This document shows positions 60,989 to 64,000 of a stretch of 64,000 nucleotides of DNA, one piece after another. The position numbers and the translations under genes are program-made. How positions within the stretch are numbered: the first letter of the stretch is position 1; each line of letters begins with the position of its first letter. The notes under the pieces are model-generated. The model had not been told where the DNA came from, did no database searches, and saw only the letters and a list, made by a program, of their open reading frames with translations. This DNA is from Lentisphaeraceae bacterium (lineage in GTDB: Bacteria > Verrucomicrobiota > Lentisphaeria > Lentisphaerales > Lentisphaeraceae). Where the stretch lies: NCBI GenBank assembly GCA_021232515.1, contig JAJPOQ010000140.1, positions 62,001-126,000 of the forward strand. The letters run 5' to 3'.

Positions 60989-61954
60989 ATGGCCAAAATT
61001 ACTTACGAAGGAAAGACATTTGATTGTGCAGAGGATAAGTCTGTACTTGAGTGTTTAGAAGGAAATGGATTTAAGATTCCGAGCTCGTGTAGAGCAGGGG
61101 TTTGTCAGGCTTGTGTTATGACGGCAACCTCAGGAACTCCTTGTGCAAAGTCTCAGGAAGGACTAACTCCAAATCAAATCGAACTTAACCAGTTCATGTC
61201 ATGTTCATGTAAACCAACAGCAGACATAGAAGTTGCTCTAGAAGAGATAAAGAAAGCTTATTCTTGTAGTGTAACAGAACAGATAATGCTAAATGAGCGT
61301 ACTCTTTTACTTAGAATGACAGTGCCAAATGCTTTTAGCTATAAAGCTGGTCAATTCGTCAATGTTATTCGTAAGAAAGATGGCCTTATGAGAAGTTACT
61401 CTATCGCCAGTGTACCGGAAGACGACTACATTGAGATGCATGTGCGCTGCTATGAAGATGGTAAGATGAGCTCATGGTTAAAAGGCTGGATTGAGCCTGG
61501 TTGTGAACTTCACTTTACAGGTCCTTTTGGTGAGTGTTTTTATACAGATGATAAGCCAGAAGCAGATATACTTTTAGCTGGCATAGGAACTGGTATGGCT
61601 CCTTTGTATGGCATTGCTAAAGACGCTTTGCAAAAAGGTCACACTGGCAAAATTAGCATCATCCAAGGTGCGATGTCAGAGGAAGGTCTATATTTCACTA
61701 AAGAGTTTGCAGAACTTGCTGCAACAGCAGACAATTGTGAATACATTTCGTCTACTGTTGATGGTTCAGGAGATGGCGTTCAAGAAGGTAAGATCGACGA
61801 TGTTGTCAAAGCTAACTTTCCATCTACAGCAGGCATGAGAGTTTATGTTTGTGGTAGCCCAAATACTGTTGGAAGACTGAAGAAGTATGCGTTTATGGCG
61901 GGTGCATCTATGTCAGATATATTCAGCGACCCTTTTACTCAAGCAAGCGAGTAA
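60989..61954 (+). CDS. Ferredoxin-fused NAD(P)H oxidoreductase
   Basis: 321 residues from the ATG at 60989; the longer in-frame reading from 60926 runs through the terminator and is rejected. Residues 1-85: plant-type [2Fe-2S] domain, CRAGVCQACVMTATSGTPC, then SCSCKP. Residues about 95-190: FAD domain with LMRSYSIASVPEDD. Residues about 200-320: NAD domain with AGIGTGMAPLYGIAKD and VYVCGSPNTV. This is the layout of phenol-hydroxylase or benzoate-dioxygenase reductases. Beside nsrR and a globin it may feed electrons to the globin, replacing the reductase half of Hmp. Confidence 0.9.
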   Translation: MAKITYEGKTFDCAEDKSVLECLEGNGFKIPSSCRAGVCQACVMTATSGTPCAKSQEGLTPNQIELNQFMSCSCKPTADIEVALEEIKKAYSCSVTEQIMLNERTLLLRMTVPNAFSYKAGQFVNVIRKKDGLMRSYSIASVPEDDYIEMHVRCYEDGKMSSWLKGWIEPGCELHFTGPFGECFYTDDKPEADILLAGIGTGMAPLYGIAKDALQKGHTGKISIIQGAMSEEGLYFTKEFAELAATADNCEYISSTVDGSGDGVQEGKIDDVVKANFPSTAGMRVYVCGSPNTVGRLKKYAFMAGASMSDIFSDPFTQASE

Positions 61955-61963
61955 AACGTTTCA

Positions 61964-61989
61964 GTGCCCGTTACTAAAGTAGCGGGTAC
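61964..61989. terminator. Hairpin between convergent reductase and TPR lipoprotein genes
   Basis: GTGCCCGTTACT (61964-61975) pairs with AGTAGCGGGTAC (61978-61989), about 11 pairs including two G-T pairs. No T run on either side, so it is a weaker candidate bidirectional terminator. Confidence 0.5.
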
Positions 61990-61992
61990 GAT

Positions 61993-63687
61993 CTACTTAT
62001 TTTCTTCAGCGTATAGTTTTCTCGACTTCTCAAAAAACTCTTTGGCTTTATTCTTGTCACCAGTAGTTTCATAGAGAGAGCCAAGTTCATTTAGCTTTTC
62101 AGCTAGATTTAGTCTGTCTTGATCTTCCGCTTGTTCTAGTATAGAAATACTTCTCGCTGCAAACTGTATGGCTTTAGATGTTTGGTTTTGAAGCTTATAG
62201 AGTTCTGCGACCTCACTCAATTCTTTGATGATCTTAGGCGATTTATTGCCGTGGATAAACTCAGAAACCTTTAAGGCCTTTAGCGTAAATGCAGTTGCCA
62301 TAGGATAGTTCTTTTCAGTTTTGTGAATAAGTACTAAGCTTTTGTATATAGGCATGTAGTTAGGGTGGTTCTCAGGGAATGTACTTTTTAGCAAGTCTAG
62401 AGTTTCAGTACATTTGGTGATTGCTTGCGGGTACTTTTCCGCTCGGTAAAACAGCAGGGCCATTTTGTTTCTTTGTTCTATAGCATTGGAACTGGTCGGG
62501 CCAAAGGCATCCGATACGAGTTGCAGGCTTTCATCGAGTATTGCTTGAGCTTTTAAGTATTGTTGAAGCTCTGAGTTGCACTCAGCTAAAGCATTGTAGT
62601 CATAGACTAAGTTGGGGTGAGTTTCGCCAAGGTTTTGTTTATGGAACGAAAGAAGCTTCAAAAGAGTTTTCTCAGCTTTTTCAAAATTTTGTAATGATAA
62701 GTAGTGGCTACTCAATATTTCTAATGACATTTCAAAAAGGTCATTGTTAAGCTCGTCACTTCCCGCAAGCTTGACTGCCGTCTTTAACATCTCTTCAGCC
62801 TTGGCAATATTTTGTAGGCTTTGGTGGATGATGGCTAGTTTTTGATAAGTTGTGATTAACTGAGGATCTGAGCTTGTTCTCTTTTCTAAATTTATTTCTA
62901 AAGCTTTTTGGCAAGAGGATAAAGCTTTGGAGAAATTGTCTATTTCAAGATAAGCATCGGCTTGTTGGTTTAAGTAGTCGGCGATAGAGATAGACTCAGG
63001 TCCATTTGTTTTTTCTGCCACTGAAATGAGTTTACTTAAGGTGGATATCTCATCTTCGTGATTATGCTCTTCTCGTTTAAATGAGAGTTTTATCTCAAGA
63101 TACTTTTTGATGCTTTCATGGTTTTCACCATCTTTCTTCTCTAAGAGTCCAACAAGTTCGTCGATATCCGTATAAAGTTCTTCATAGTTTTTGAGATATG
63201 CTTGGATACGAATCTTCATAAATAGATTGTCTATGGTGTCTTCTTCAGTCTCACCTAAGAACTTTTTCTGCAGTTGAGTTAAGTGCTGGTAAAGTTTTAA
63301 GGCGCCTTCTATATCTTCGAAAGCAAGTGTGATGGATGCTAATTTTTTATAGGCTCCGACAAGTTCCTTTTTATTGGCTTCCGGTAAAGTGTTAAGTATG
63401 CGGATCAAGCGGCTATATTCTTTGCGGGCACTGCCGAACATTCTTTTTTCGTAGAAGATGTAGGCAAGTCTTTTGGACTCTTCAGCAGTTTCTTGACTCA
63501 TCTCGCCAAATTCACGAATGCTGAATTCAAGTGATCTTTCGGCATATGGCAAAGCGTCGGTGCTGTAGCCCGCTTCAAAAAGCTCTTGTGCCATAGATGA
63601 GATCTTATCCAGTTGCTCATGCTTGCTAGCAGGTGAGCAGGATACCCAAAAAATGGCTGTTGTTAATATGTATAAAGTTTCTCTCAT
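61993..63687 (-). CDS. TPR-repeat lipoprotein
   Basis: 564 residues from the ATG at 63687; the GTG at 63714 overlaps the -10 box and lies upstream of the expected transcript start. A signal ends in FWVSC, so Cys17 may be lipidated. The rest is at least ten TPR-like repeats of about 42 residues, kinesin-light-chain spacing, for example GLSTDALPYAERSLEF-like, NFSKALSSCQKALEINLEKR, NIAKAEEMLKTAVKLAG and NFEKAEKTLLKLLSFHKQNLGETHPN. The protein is a periplasmic or outer-membrane scaffold. Partner unknown. It converges with the reductase gene. Confidence 0.8.
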   Translation of the reverse strand: MRETLYILTTAIFWVSCSPASKHEQLDKISSMAQELFEAGYSTDALPYAERSLEFSIREFGEMSQETAEESKRLAYIFYEKRMFGSARKEYSRLIRILNTLPEANKKELVGAYKKLASITLAFEDIEGALKLYQHLTQLQKKFLGETEEDTIDNLFMKIRIQAYLKNYEELYTDIDELVGLLEKKDGENHESIKKYLEIKLSFKREEHNHEDEISTLSKLISVAEKTNGPESISIADYLNQQADAYLEIDNFSKALSSCQKALEINLEKRTSSDPQLITTYQKLAIIHQSLQNIAKAEEMLKTAVKLAGSDELNNDLFEMSLEILSSHYLSLQNFEKAEKTLLKLLSFHKQNLGETHPNLVYDYNALAECNSELQQYLKAQAILDESLQLVSDAFGPTSSNAIEQRNKMALLFYRAEKYPQAITKCTETLDLLKSTFPENHPNYMPIYKSLVLIHKTEKNYPMATAFTLKALKVSEFIHGNKSPKIIKELSEVAELYKLQNQTSKAIQFAARSISILEQAEDQDRLNLAEKLNELGSLYETTGDKNKAKEFFEKSRKLYAEENK

Positions 63688-63715
63688 GCCTCGATCCGAA
63701 AAAATGTGTATCACT

Positions 63716-63721
63716 ATTATA
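63716..63721 (-). promoter_or_regulatory. -10 box of the TPR lipoprotein promoter
   Basis: A perfect TATAAT on the minus strand with weak TTTAAC 16 bases upstream. It is embedded in ACTATTATAGT (63713-63723), which also contains TATTAT on the plus strand and so could serve the divergent gene at 63799. Confidence 0.5.
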
Positions 63722-63798
63722 GTAAGTTATGTGGTTTGTTAAAACGAATTTATTGCTTTAATTATTGTTAATGTAAAAAATAATCTTACAGAGGTTGC

Positions 63799-64000
63799 TT
63801 GAGCGAATTGTTAAAACCTGAACTTTTTTTCAAAAGTGTGCTTAAACTGAAAGAGCCATTTTGTTTGGATGAGGTAGATCCGGAGAACCATTTTTCGGAA
63901 GAATTGTTAGAAACCAGTGAACTATTTTTCTGGGTTTTTGATAATGACGGCTCCAGACAGTTTATTTCAAAGCAAAGCTTTTTTGAGGGTACTAAGTTTC
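63799..64000 (+). CDS. Partial uncharacterised protein (runs off the right edge)
   Basis: An open frame from a TTG at 63799 with AGAGG four bases upstream stays open for 67 codons to the window end. It begins LSELLKPELFFKSVL and contains FFWVFDNDGSRQFIS. No signal peptide or membrane segment in this part. The second half has a beta-strand look and the DNDGS turn, but there is too little to name a family. Divergent from the TPR lipoprotein. Confidence 0.55.
   Translation, partial: MSELLKPELFFKSVLKLKEPFCLDEVDPENHFSEELLETSELFFWVFDNDGSRQFISKQSFFEGTKF

Noticed and set aside
63688-63714. GTG start for the TPR lipoprotein
   Set aside because: It overlaps the TATAAT box region and would lie upstream of the transcript start; the ATG at 63687 gives a proper lipoprotein signal.
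1-64000. CRISPR arrays, insertion sequences, prophage or integrase genes
   Set aside because: No regularly spaced repeats, terminal inverted repeats or transposase, recombinase or phage motifs were seen in any frame.

Overview
The window looks like the chromosome of a Gram-negative, AT-rich (about 40% GC or a little less) marine-type bacterium of the PVC group, most likely a Lentisphaera relative. This is inferred from the mix of genes, not from a marker search: an LptF/LptG-type permease and several lipoproteins (outer membrane), a pseudopilin with an LIELLVVIGIIGIL helix, eukaryote-like Ser/Thr kinases (one fused to a cyclic-nucleotide-binding domain), a secreted formylglycine-type sulfatase and an EF-hand protein. 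No insertion sequence, phage gene, integrase, CRISPR array or rRNA gene was seen.

Layout. 1-10.2 kb: the end of a surface-glycan operon on the minus strand. Nine genes are tightly coupled, many by ATGA overlaps: GT2 glycosyltransferase, a 1058-residue CgeB-like glycosyltransferase with helical repeats, NAD-dependent sugar epimerase, two DegT aminotransferases, a FemAB/GNAT-type acyltransferase, an N-formyltransferase, a NodB-like deacetylase and a second formyltransferase cut by the window edge. 10.6-13.1 kb: a SWIM-like zinc protein pair and a LysM protein, followed by tRNA-Ser(UGA). 13.4-17.3 kb (minus): membrane protein, BioF-type alpha-oxoamine synthase, kinase-cNMP protein and a pseudopilin with a strong promoter. 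17.6-23.1 kb (plus): ribosomal protein L25, a DEAD-box helicase, a zinc-ribbon Ser/Thr kinase, a methyltransferase and an LptF/G permease. 23.1-31.5 kb (minus): a Gph-type phosphatase and one 2577-residue fusion of ETF:quinone oxidoreductase, a [4Fe-4S] domain, two acyl-CoA dehydrogenase modules (the first without the catalytic Glu), an ETF-beta-like segment and ETF-alpha. 31.6-35.0 kb: nusA-infB, with a consensus promoter and a terminator-like hairpin in the leader. 35.2-45.6 kb: alpha/beta hydrolase, rimO, DUF423 protein, DEAD-box helicase, Kef-type antiporter fused to a PTS EIIA domain, cobS, a SUKH lipoprotein and valS. 45.7-51.7 kb: sulfatase, EF-hand protein, phosphohexomutase, small membrane protein, Hpt protein and a secreted phospholipase C/P1-nuclease-like protein. 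51.9-57.6 kb (plus): rsgA, ilvA, cysK, ilvD. 57.6-59.7 kb: an aldehyde dehydrogenase and a 48-residue double-glycine peptide. 59.7-64 kb: a small acidic helical protein, then an NsrR-like regulator, truncated haemoglobin and ferredoxin-type reductase that look like a split nitric-oxide detoxification unit, a TPR lipoprotein and a gene cut by the right edge.

How they fit together. The 2577-residue protein could carry electrons from an acyl-CoA to membrane quinone within one chain; it is the most unusual item here. The regulator, globin and reductase would together do what flavohaemoglobin Hmp does in one protein, with a candidate operator over the globin -10 box and a terminator between globin and reductase. 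The nusA leader has the architecture expected of autoregulation by attenuation. All functional statements come from motif recognition in the translated sequence; none was tested by database search.
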